A DNA stretch of 64,000 bases from JANQMY01 sp965228775 (GTDB taxonomy: Bacteria > Pseudomonadota > Alphaproteobacteria > JANQMY01), in contig OZ245840.1 of NCBI GenBank assembly GCA_965228775.1, positions 2,418,001 through 2,482,000 of the forward strand, written 5' to 3'. Below the pieces are notes generated by a model that was given only the letters and a program-made list of their open reading frames with translations, searched no databases and had not been told where the DNA came from. The translations under genes and the position numbers were made by a program. Position 1 is the stretch's first letter. Each line of letters begins with the position of its first letter. Shown in pieces: positions 24,386 through 32,047 of this stretch.

Positions 24386-25548
24386 TAGAAATACCCCTCT
24401 TGCTTTTTCTTCTCCATGGACGCCGCGGCATCGTGATCAATCACGCGGCCTTGACGCTCGGACGTGCTGGTCAGCAACATTTCCTGAATAATCTGCGGCA
24501 GCGTGTCAGCTTCGGATTCGACAGCACCGGTGAGCGGATAACATCCTAATGTCCGGAAACGGACCTTTTTCATTTGAGGCGTTTCACCGGGCTGCATTTC
24601 CATGCGGTCATCGTCGACCATGATCAGAACACCGTCGCGTTCCACCACCGGGCGTTCCGCCGAGAAATAGAGCGGCACGATAGGTATTTGTTCCTTGTAA
24701 ATGTATTGCCAAATGTCGAGCTCGGTCCAATTGGACAGCGGAAATACACGGATCGATTCATCTTTGTTGATCCGGGTATTGTAAATGTTCCAAAGCTCCG
24801 GACGCTGATTTTTGGGATCCCAGCTATGTTGCGCAGACCGGAAAGAGAAGATGCGTTCCTTGGCACGGGATTTTTCTTCGTCACGGCGGGCACCGCCGAA
24901 AGCCGCATCGAACTTGTATTTGTCGAGCGCCATTTTCAGCGACTGGGTTTTCATCACATCCGTATGAAGTTGCGAACCGTGGGTGAAGGGCCCCACACCC
25001 TGACGCACGCCTTCTTCATTGATGTGGACGATCAAGTCGAGGCCCAGATCTTTCGCGATGGTATCGCGGAACTTGATCATGTCCCGGAACTTCCACGTGG
25101 TGTCCACATGCATCAGCGGAAAGGGTGGCTTCGACGGATAAAACGCCTTCATGGCCAGATGCAGCATGACGGCGGAGTCTTTGCCCACCGAATAGAGCAT
25201 GACGGGGTTTTCCGCCTCGGCGGCCACCTCGCGCATGATGTGCATACTCTCGGCTTCCAAACGATCCAAATGGGTCAGCGTTTCTTTGGTGATGAGCGTC
25301 CCATCAGATTTAGGCGCGCCTGTCGCAGCGGAGCCAGGCGCCCGAGCCTGCACTTCGGACTCTAGCGCGGATAGTTTTTCGAAGGCCGCATCAAGGGTCT
25401 TCAACGTCAATTGGCCCCCGGTTTTCAGCCGGGAAAGGCCTTTGCCATCATTGAGCAGCTTTCGCGACACCGTCGACAAGGAAAGATCATGTGACTGGGC
25501 ATATTGCTCAGCACGGCTGAGGAGGTCATTGATTTGGGCAGAGCTCAT
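24385..25548 (-). CDS. cysD: Sulfate adenylyltransferase small subunit (CysD) with N-terminal HTH-like extension
   Basis: ATP sulfurylase catalytic subunit, 387 residues against about 300 in E. coli. The standard CysD begins near residue 87: LTHLDRLEAESMHIMREVAAE, then NPVMLYSVGKDSAVMLHLA (PP-loop), FGGARRDEEKSRAKERIFSF and the terminal SMEKKKQEGYF. The first about 85 residues form a separate domain: INDLLSRAEQYAQSHDLSLS, TVSRKLLNDGKGLSRLKTGG and LTLKTLDAAFEKLSALESE, followed by an Ala/Gly/Pro linker. This resembles a small helix-turn-helix domain found as single proteins in alphaproteobacteria. The extension has good coding character and begins at the first ATG. It may be a real fusion with a regulatory role; no ribosome-binding site supports a start at residue 87. 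Confidence 0.92.
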   Translation of the reverse strand: MSSAQINDLLSRAEQYAQSHDLSLSTVSRKLLNDGKGLSRLKTGGQLTLKTLDAAFEKLSALESEVQARAPGSAATGAPKSDGTLITKETLTHLDRLEAESMHIMREVAAEAENPVMLYSVGKDSAVMLHLAMKAFYPSKPPFPLMHVDTTWKFRDMIKFRDTIAKDLGLDLIVHINEEGVRQGVGPFTHGSQLHTDVMKTQSLKMALDKYKFDAAFGGARRDEEKSRAKERIFSFRSAQHSWDPKNQRPELWNIYNTRINKDESIRVFPLSNWTELDIWQYIYKEQIPIVPLYFSAERPVVERDGVLIMVDDDRMEMQPGETPQMKKVRFRTLGCYPLTGAVESEADTLPQIIQEMLLTSTSERQGRVIDHDAAASMEKKKQEGYF

Positions 25549-25758
25549 AGTGGGATTTTTCCCATATTCGGTGAGAATTGAGGTTCATTTAGCGTGGGAT
25601 GGAGACATATTCAACCTGCTTCCCACGATTTTGTCATAGGAAACACCCATCCGAGGAGCAAATCTGCATCAATCGTGGGATAAATCCCCCGATTAGTATC
25701 TTGCCGTTCAGCTCATCGTGCTTTGCCTTCTTAGGCACGGCTTGATAAGGGAAAAGCC
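25549..25758. promoter_or_regulatory. cysD upstream region with repeated GTGGGA boxes
   Basis: The box GTGGGA or its complement recurs: AGTGGGATTTTTCCCAT (25550-25566, itself a near-palindrome), GTGGGAT (25594-25600), TCCCACGATT (25621-25630) and AATCGTGGGA (25671-25680). The last two are a perfect 10-bp inverted pair with 40 bp between. They lie just ahead of cysD and may be operators for a sulfur-responsive regulator, or promoter-proximal repeats of another kind. No known riboswitch was recognised. Confidence 0.4.
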
Positions 25759-25791
25759 TTGGATTTAAGGCACGGCTCTTTGCGACTGGCT

Positions 25792-25911
25792 GACCTCACC
25801 CTTCGAGACACCGCCCAATTGGGCGGTTCCTCAGGATGAGGTCACTAGAGGTTTTGGATTTCCTCATCCTGAGGGCGAGCCACGCGAGCGTCTCGAAGGA
25901 TGGGAAATCCT
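25792..25911. repeat. Composite palindromic repeat (type 2 forward, type 1 reversed)
   Basis: The left unit (25792-25842) is a near-palindrome opening GACCTCACCCTTCGAGAC and closing TCCTCAGGATGAGGTC, with inner CCGCCCAATTGGGCGG. The right unit (25857-25911) opens GGATTTCCTCATCCTGAGG and closes GAAGGATGGGAAATCC and is the reverse complement of the unit at 10398-10454. The whole element is the inverted counterpart of that at 45645-45768. Confidence 0.82.
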
Positions 25912-25958
25912 CTGCAGATCAGAAATAATTTCCGTGCTCAAAAGGGGATAATGAGCTT

Positions 25959-27527
25959 ATGGCGGAGCAGACCGCCGGTGTTGCTGGCCACTCAGCAGAC
26001 GGAAACTGGTTTGGCCATCCGCGTGGCCTGGCCATTTTGTTTCTCACCGAGATGTGGGAGCGCTTTTCTTATTATGGCATGCGTGCCCTTCTGATCTTCT
26101 ATCTCACGGAACACTTCCTGTTTTCCGACGCCCGGTCTTACGCCATTTACGGCGCTTACACCGCGCTGGTCTATCTGACGCCTGTCTTGGGCGGCATTCT
26201 TGCGGACCGTTATTTGGGATCGCGGAAGGCAGTGACGCTCGGCGCCATTCTTTTGGTTTTGGGGCATATGGGTATGGCCCTTGAAGGCCCCGCAGCCGTC
26301 GCGACTGTTGCCGCCGACGGCACAACGATCATCGAACGGCACCCCGTCTTTACACAGATCTTCTATTTGTCGCTCGCACTGATCGTCTGCGGCGTCGGAT
26401 ATCTCAAAGCGAATATATCGACGATTGTAGGAGCTCTTTACGAACAAGGAGATCCGCGCCGCGATGGCGGCTTCACCATTTTTTACATGGGCATCAATAT
26501 CGGCGCCTTCACCGCCGCCCTATTGTGCGGCTGGCTGGGCCAAACATATGGCTGGGCGTATGGGTTTGGCCTTGCGGGCTTCGGCATGTTGGCCGGCCTT
26601 TTCATCTTTCTAAGGGGGCAACCTCTGCTGGACGGTGTTGCCGAACCGCCCAACCCTAAAGCGCTCGACAGACCAACTGCCATCGGCCTAAGCCTTGAAA
26701 ATACCATTTACTTAGGAACCGCTGCCGGATTGTTGGTGATCTGGTTTTTAGTACAGAACCAAGAACTGGTGGGGTCGCTGCTAGGCCTGTTCGGCATGAT
26801 CATGCTGGGCGTCATTCTTTTCATCGCTTTCGCAAGATGCACAGAAGAAGAACGCGACAGATTACTGGTTCTAACGCTGCTCACGCTATTCTCGGTTCTG
26901 TTCTGGGCTCTGTTCGAACAGGCGGGATCATCTCTTAATCTGTTTACGGATCGATCCGTCGACCGTGTGGTTTTCGGTGTTGATATCCCAGCCTCCACTT
27001 TTCAATCCCTCAACGCCCTGTTCATCTTCACCCTCGCGCCATTCTTCAGCCTTATGTGGCTGGGCCTTGCAAAACGTGGTGTGGAGCCAAACATCCCCGT
27101 CAAGTTCAGCATCGCCCTAGCCCTGGTGGGGCTTGGATTTCTCGTCTTGGCCTTCGGCGCAAGTTTTGCCGATGCACCTGGCGTGAAGACAGGCCTTATC
27201 TGGATCGTCTTGCTGTACTTGCTGCATACCTGCGGTGAGTTGTGCCTGTCACCGATCGGCTTGTCGGCGGTAACAAAACTATCCCTTTCCAAAATCGTCG
27301 GCATGATGATGGGCGTTTGGTTCCTGGCCTCGGCTGGTGCCAACTACATCGCCGGGTTGATCGCCGCCCTCACCAGCCCGGCAGAAACGGCAGGCGCCGA
27401 CGCAGCCGCCCAAACGGCCCAGGTGGTGAGCGTTTATAGCGATGTGGGCTGGCTCGCTATTGGCGCGGCAGCGCTTCTGCTCGTCCTCTCGCCTTTCCTG
27501 AAAAAGCGGATGCACGGCATCCAATAA
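25959..27527 (+). CDS. POT-family proton-dependent oligopeptide transporter
   Basis: A 522-residue inner-membrane importer of di- and tripeptides driven by protons. The diagnostic motif EMWERFSYYGMRALLIFYLT (ExxERFxYYG) sits in helix 1, VYLTPVLGGILADRYLGSRKAV carries the MFS motif A-like loop, and IFYMGINIGAFTAALLCGWLGQ is the PTR2 signature of helix 5. GELCLSPIGLSAVTKL near residue 430 is the conserved PELCLSP-like segment of helix 10. About 14 helices, usual for bacterial members. It follows a repeat-bearing intergenic stretch and is not part of an evident operon. Substrate range is inferred from the family. Confidence 0.93.
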   Translation: MAEQTAGVAGHSADGNWFGHPRGLAILFLTEMWERFSYYGMRALLIFYLTEHFLFSDARSYAIYGAYTALVYLTPVLGGILADRYLGSRKAVTLGAILLVLGHMGMALEGPAAVATVAADGTTIIERHPVFTQIFYLSLALIVCGVGYLKANISTIVGALYEQGDPRRDGGFTIFYMGINIGAFTAALLCGWLGQTYGWAYGFGLAGFGMLAGLFIFLRGQPLLDGVAEPPNPKALDRPTAIGLSLENTIYLGTAAGLLVIWFLVQNQELVGSLLGLFGMIMLGVILFIAFARCTEEERDRLLVLTLLTLFSVLFWALFEQAGSSLNLFTDRSVDRVVFGVDIPASTFQSLNALFIFTLAPFFSLMWLGLAKRGVEPNIPVKFSIALALVGLGFLVLAFGASFADAPGVKTGLIWIVLLYLLHTCGELCLSPIGLSAVTKLSLSKIVGMMMGVWFLASAGANYIAGLIAALTSPAETAGADAAAQTAQVVSVYSDVGWLAIGAAALLLVLSPFLKKRMHGIQ

Positions 27528-27604
27528 CGCCCCCTTCCCACTCAAATTGCGGCTCAGCCGCTTAGGCCGGGTCGATACATGAATTGCGAGCAACTCTAAA
27601 CTTG

Positions 27605-27637
27605 TTGACTGACAAATTTATTATCACTATATTTGTC
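27605..27637 (+). promoter_or_regulatory. Promoter with overlapping inverted repeat, upstream of SDR
   Basis: TTGACT (27605-27610), exactly 17 bp, then TATATT (27628-27633). The inverted pair GACAAAT (27611-27617) / ATTTGTC (27631-27637) spans the spacer and -10 region, a position where a bound repressor would block transcription. TGACAAAT is also present in the tetR spacer near 2800. Confidence 0.6.
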
Positions 27638-27664
27638 GCATAGCAATTTTAGGAAAGTGCGATC

Positions 27665-28486
27665 ATGTCAAAGACAGTCTTGATTTGTGGCGCTTCTGGA
27701 GGACTTGGCCAGGTGATGGGCGAAATGTTCGTCCAAAAAGGTCTCAACGTGTTCGGCACCATGCGCGCGCCGGAAAAAGCCGCAGCGAATTTCGCCTTCC
27801 CGATGATTGCCATGGATTCCACCGACGAAGCATCTGTCGCGCGCTGCCTCAATGAGGTGACGGAGAAGGCCGGACGCATCGACGTGATCGTCAATTGCGT
27901 GAACAACATGGTGCTGGGGTCCGTGGAAGAAACCTCAATGGAGGAATTCGAACACCTCTACAATGTCAATCTATTCGGCATCGTGCGGGTCTGCCGGGCG
28001 GCCCTTCCCATCATGCGCGCGCAAGGCAGCGGCACGATCATCAATATGAGCTCACTCGGCGGTCTACTGGCGGTGCCTTATCTCAGCGCCTACACCTCGG
28101 CCAAGTTCGCCATCGAAGCCTTTACCGAGGCGCTTTATCACGAACTGAAAGACGACCCGATCGACGTGGTCATCATGCAGCCGGTCGCCATGCGCATGGA
28201 CCGGCCCGAGACTGGCGATCATCTACACGCCGTACGGGGTGCCGCGCCCAGCTCACCCACCCACAAGATGATTGGCCAGATGGCCCGCGATACCGCCGCC
28301 AGTAAGCTGACGCCGGAAATGGTTTCGAAACAGATCTATCGGGTGATCCACGCCAAAAAGAAGAAGCTGCGATACCCGATGGACCGGGCAAAGGTTCTCG
28401 GCGTCGTCAAACGCCTTGCACCACAGTCCATGATCGACCGCTTGATCGGCGGACTCGTCGATTCTGCCAAGAAGCAGCCGGCCTGA
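27665..28486 (+). CDS. Short-chain dehydrogenase/reductase
   Basis: A 273-residue classical SDR using NAD(P)H in the cytoplasm. GASGGLG (about residues 10-16) is the cofactor loop; the serine of INMSSLGG (about 123) and YTSAK (about 140-144) complete the catalytic triad. Instead of NNAG the structural motif reads NCVNN, a notable departure. The C-terminal part (KKKKLRYPMDRAKVLGVVKRLAPQSMIDRL) resembles SDRs acting on lipid-like substrates. A strong promoter with a dyad lies just upstream, so the gene is probably regulated. It is convergent with threonine dehydratase, with a 6-bp gap. Confidence 0.87.
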   Translation: MSKTVLICGASGGLGQVMGEMFVQKGLNVFGTMRAPEKAAANFAFPMIAMDSTDEASVARCLNEVTEKAGRIDVIVNCVNNMVLGSVEETSMEEFEHLYNVNLFGIVRVCRAALPIMRAQGSGTIINMSSLGGLLAVPYLSAYTSAKFAIEAFTEALYHELKDDPIDVVIMQPVAMRMDRPETGDHLHAVRGAAPSSPTHKMIGQMARDTAASKLTPEMVSKQIYRVIHAKKKKLRYPMDRAKVLGVVKRLAPQSMIDRLIGGLVDSAKKQPA

Positions 28487-28492
28487 ATCAAT

Positions 28493-29704
28493 CTAGCCCT
28501 GCGTCACTCGGCGGACTTTCATGCCCTGCCGCTCCAGTAGACTGCAAATCATGTCCGCATGTTCCGCATCGCGCGTTTCGATGGTGAGGCCGATATCCGC
28601 CGTCTTGGCGGGCAGGTCTGTGATCAAGCGGTTGTGGGACACATCGATAATGTTGCCGCCGGCTTCCCCAATGGCTGTCGTGATCTGCCCTAGAAAGCCG
28701 GGCCGGTCTTGAGATTCAACCCGCAGCGTCAGCATACGCCCTTCTCGCGCCAGCTCCCGTAACAAAACATAGGACAACAACCGGCTGTCGATATTGCCGC
28801 CGCACAACACGACCCCAACCTTCTTCCCTCTGAATATATCTTTATACTGAGCAATAGCGGCAAGGCCCGCGGCACCCGCACCTTCGGCCACTGTCTTTTC
28901 CACATTGAGCAAAAGGGCGATGGCGTGTTCGATGGTACGTTCAGACACCAGCAACACGTCTTTCACCAGCGCCTTGACAATTTCCTGTGTCAAATCACCT
29001 GGGTCGGACACCGCAATGCCCTCTGCAATGGTCGGCCCGCCGCAAGGCCGTTGATCGCCATGAAATACATTGTACATGGACGGATACATATCCGCCTGAA
29101 CGCCATAGACTTCAATATCAGCTTTTACGTGGCGCGCACCGAGTGCGATACCGGACACCAGCCCGCCGCCCCCAATGGGCACCACAAGCGTTTCGAGCTG
29201 CGGTGCGTCTTGGAGCATTTCGAGACCGATGGTGCCCTGCCCCGCAATAATGTGCGGGTCGTCATAGGGGTGAATCCAAACCAAGCCTTCTTTGTGCGCA
29301 ATCTGTTCGGCAGTCTTTTCAGACTCGTCCAAAGTCTCTCCGTCAAGGACGACCCGCGCGCCAAATTTTTCCGTGTGGGTGACTTTCACCGTAGGTGTGT
29401 TCACGGGCATCACGATGGTGGCGGGTATGCCTTGCCGCTGCGCGTGATACGCCACCCCTTGCGCATGATTGCCGCGCGACATGGCAATAACGCCCCGTTT
29501 CTTTTCATCAGCTGACAGGTTGCGCAGTTTCCACAAAGCACCCCGTTCTTTGAACGACGCCGTGAATTGCTGATTCTCAAACTTGAGAAAAATGTCAGCG
29601 TCAAAGATCTGCGAGAGCGTTTGAGACCGGACCGTAGGTGTGCGGACGATGTCCCCCTTAATCGCTTCCGCTGCCTCCAGAATGTGTTGTTCCGTGACCT
29701 TCAT
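28493..29704 (-). CDS. ilvA: Threonine ammonia-lyase (threonine dehydratase) with ACT domain
   Basis: PLP enzyme that deaminates threonine to 2-oxobutyrate, the first step to isoleucine. The PLP lysine is in TASFKERGALWKL (about residues 48-60), the phosphate loop is PIGGGGLVSG and NHAQGVAYHA is the conserved asparagine segment. A single C-terminal ACT domain (about 328-403, LTLRVESQDRPGFLGQI) makes it a 403-residue protein of the short, one-ACT type, for which the name tdcB is also used. I chose MKVTEQ, preceded by GGAAA, over an ATG seven codons earlier. It is divergent from a second SDR gene. Confidence 0.93.
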   Translation of the reverse strand: MKVTEQHILEAAEAIKGDIVRTPTVRSQTLSQIFDADIFLKFENQQFTASFKERGALWKLRNLSADEKKRGVIAMSRGNHAQGVAYHAQRQGIPATIVMPVNTPTVKVTHTEKFGARVVLDGETLDESEKTAEQIAHKEGLVWIHPYDDPHIIAGQGTIGLEMLQDAPQLETLVVPIGGGGLVSGIALGARHVKADIEVYGVQADMYPSMYNVFHGDQRPCGGPTIAEGIAVSDPGDLTQEIVKALVKDVLLVSERTIEHAIALLLNVEKTVAEGAGAAGLAAIAQYKDIFRGKKVGVVLCGGNIDSRLLSYVLLRELAREGRMLTLRVESQDRPGFLGQITTAIGEAGGNIIDVSHNRLITDLPAKTADIGLTIETRDAEHADMICSLLERQGMKVRRVTQG

Positions 29705-29825
29705 GCACCCATTTCCGCCGTTCATGGGGCAAGCCGTCGCCCCTTCTCTTCAACGTTTCGAAAGAAGCTTATGGCATAATTTTCCAAAGCTTTAGAATGG
29801 GTCTTTCTAGAACCCGGAGGATTCC

Positions 29826-30605
29826 ATGAGATTGGATGGAAAAGTCGCTGTTATCACAGGCGCCGCCCAGGGCATTGGGCTTGGTTGTGCCGAGGAATTC
29901 GCCGCCCACGGCGCCAAAGTGGTGCTGTCAGATGTGCTCGCCGAAAAATGCGATGAAGAGGCCCGGCGGATTGCCACAGAATTTGGCGTAGACGCTGTTT
30001 CGATCCCTTGTGACGTATCGCAGGAAGCGCAAGTTAAAGCTCTTTTCGAGAAAACCATAGACACCTTCGGCACGCTGGACATCGCCGTCGCCAATGCGGG
30101 CGTCATCAAAGCGGGCAGCATTCTCGACCTGTCGCCGGAGGATTTTGACCAGGTGATGGGCGTCAACTTGCGCGGGGTTTTCCTCACGGGACAGGCCGCC
30201 GCCAAAACCATGGTGGCTCGAGGGGTAAAGGGGGCGATCGTCAACATGGCCTCCACCAATGCGGTGGTGGCTATTCCCAACCAACTGGCCTATGTGACCT
30301 CAAAAGGCGGCGTCGTTCAGATGACCAAAGCCATGGCGCTGGGTCTGGCGGAACATGGTATCCGCGTCAACGGCATCGGTCCCGGCTCCATCATGACCGA
30401 TGTGTTGAAAAGCGTGATGAACGATGAGGCCGCCCGCAAGATGATCCTGTCCCGGACACCATTGCGCCGTATTGGCGACCCACGCGAAATTGGTCAGGTG
30501 GCTGTTTTCCTTGCCAGCGACTACGCCTCGTATTTGACGGGTCAGACGATCTATCCCGACGGTGGACGTCTATCGCTCAACTACGTGGTGCCGGTGGAAG
30601 ATTAG
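29826..30605 (+). CDS. SDR-family oxidoreductase (glucose/ketoacyl reductase type)
   Basis: A 259-residue classical SDR. It has the full motif set: GAAQGIG cofactor loop (about 13-19), the acidic residue SDVL that favours NAD, NAGV (about 90), the catalytic serine in NMAST, and YVTSKGG (about 157-163). The C-terminus ends with FLASDYASYLTGQTIYPDGG, the usual SDR closing motif. The start follows a very strong GGAGGATTCC site. The substrate is unknown. It ends 9 bp from the stop of the convergent CoA-transferase gene. Confidence 0.9.
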   Translation: MRLDGKVAVITGAAQGIGLGCAEEFAAHGAKVVLSDVLAEKCDEEARRIATEFGVDAVSIPCDVSQEAQVKALFEKTIDTFGTLDIAVANAGVIKAGSILDLSPEDFDQVMGVNLRGVFLTGQAAAKTMVARGVKGAIVNMASTNAVVAIPNQLAYVTSKGGVVQMTKAMALGLAEHGIRVNGIGPGSIMTDVLKSVMNDEAARKMILSRTPLRRIGDPREIGQVAVFLASDYASYLTGQTIYPDGGRLSLNYVVPVED

Positions 30606-30614
30606 AGTGCAGTT

Positions 30615-32015
30615 CTAGCCCAATGACCATTCCGGCGGATGCGTTCCGGGACGGACGGACGGGCGCACCCAATTCGGCGGCGTTCGTGAAAACCCGGCCG
30701 CATGTGGCATGCCGCGCAGCACGCCGTGATCACAGGCAAACTCTGCCAGATGGCTTTCAATGTCGGCCAATCCGATGGGAGGCCCCATGGGCAAGCGGCC
30801 AAGGCTTCGTATCCAATTGGCTGTTTGGAGCAATGACACTTCGACGTGCCAGCTTCCCCCTTCCTGGGATTGACGCAGACGCGCCGCTTGAGCGCCGAAG
30901 GCCATGAGATAACCCGACACATAGTCGAAAATGGGCACAGGCAACGACTTCGGCAGATCGGACTGCGCTTCAGATGCTTCCGCATGATTAAAACCACAAG
31001 CGGACTGGACCAATGAGTCGAAACCGCGACGGTCTGCCCATGGGCCGGAATTGCCGTAAGCCGTCAATGACACATAGATGATACCGGGAGCTGCCTCGGC
31101 CAGAGCCTCCGGGCTGAAACCGAGTCCTCCAATCGACTGCGGGCGATAACCTTGCACAAACATGTCGGCAGATCGCACCAGTTGATGGAGCGTGTCTCGT
31201 CCGACCGCAGATTTAAGATCAAGATGAGCGGATCGCTTGCCGCGGCTCGTATCGGTGATAGATGCAATGTTCGGCAAATAGGGTGCATTGACGAGCAGAA
31301 CATCCGCGCCATAAGCGGCCAACGTTCGGCCACAGATTGGTCCCGCAAGAATACGTGTCAAATCCAAAACCCGCAGACTGGTCAACGGCCTTTGTTCCCC
31401 GTTAATGGGCGACAGCGGACGCGGGTCGGCTTCGCTGATTTTAGTGATTGATATGACCGGCAGATCGCGGGTCGCGAGCGCATGGGAGTGGCGATCCCAT
31501 TCGTCCAATGAACGCACTTTCGCCACAACGACGCCGGCCTCTGCGGCCGCCGTCTCAAATGCCTCGGCAGACCATTCCTTCAAAGCCGAAGCAACATCCT
31601 CTCGCTCCAATTCGTCTGACGGCTCAAGGCCGAGCAGACGCAAAACACCATCCCGATGATGATCGAAATTGGCATGTACACGGACGAACCCGTCCTGCGT
31701 TTCATAAAGACCGGAGAATTTTTCCCAGGCATTTGGCGGTTTACCGTTCAGTGTAAAGTATCCCGTACACTCACGTTCGGCCGCTGCCCGGTCAACCTTA
31801 ACCTGCTGGTGTTCGCCGCTGCGTTCGTGATAGATCGCCTCCGCTGCAAGCGCGGCAGCCGCGATACTGGCCTGCGCCGCCGCGCCAACAGCGAAGGACG
31901 ACGGCAGCAGCTGGCTCTGTTCGGGAACATCTGCGCGTTCCAACGCGTCTTGCGGCAACTCTGCGACGTGCCAAAGCGACTTCAAGGCGGATGTAGCTGA
32001 AATGGTGTTCGTCAT
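30615..32015 (-). CDS. CaiB/BaiF family III CoA-transferase, two-domain form
   Basis: A 466-residue family III acyl-CoA transferase. The first about 200 residues are a divergent half (AAAQASIAAAALAAEAIYHERSG, then YFTLNGKPPNAWEKF), and the well-conserved half follows: LTSLRVLDLTRILAGPICGRTLAAYGADVLLV, SAHLDLKS, GYRPQSIGGLGFSPEAL, YVSLTAYGNSGPWADRRGFDSLVQSACGF and PVPIFDYVSGYL. Such double forms occur in proteobacteria and the substrate acid is usually unknown. The start MTNTIS replaces a longer, unsupported frame. It is the last gene of a probable operon behind the flavin reductase/ferredoxin fusion (32 bp gap) and GST. Confidence 0.87.
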   Translation of the reverse strand: MTNTISATSALKSLWHVAELPQDALERADVPEQSQLLPSSFAVGAAAQASIAAAALAAEAIYHERSGEHQQVKVDRAAAERECTGYFTLNGKPPNAWEKFSGLYETQDGFVRVHANFDHHRDGVLRLLGLEPSDELEREDVASALKEWSAEAFETAAAEAGVVVAKVRSLDEWDRHSHALATRDLPVISITKISEADPRPLSPINGEQRPLTSLRVLDLTRILAGPICGRTLAAYGADVLLVNAPYLPNIASITDTSRGKRSAHLDLKSAVGRDTLHQLVRSADMFVQGYRPQSIGGLGFSPEALAEAAPGIIYVSLTAYGNSGPWADRRGFDSLVQSACGFNHAEASEAQSDLPKSLPVPIFDYVSGYLMAFGAQAARLRQSQEGGSWHVEVSLLQTANWIRSLGRLPMGPPIGLADIESHLAEFACDHGVLRGMPHAAGFSRTPPNWVRPSVRPGTHPPEWSLG

Positions 32016-32047
32016 GAAAAGCCACTCTATGCCACATTGAGCTTTTG

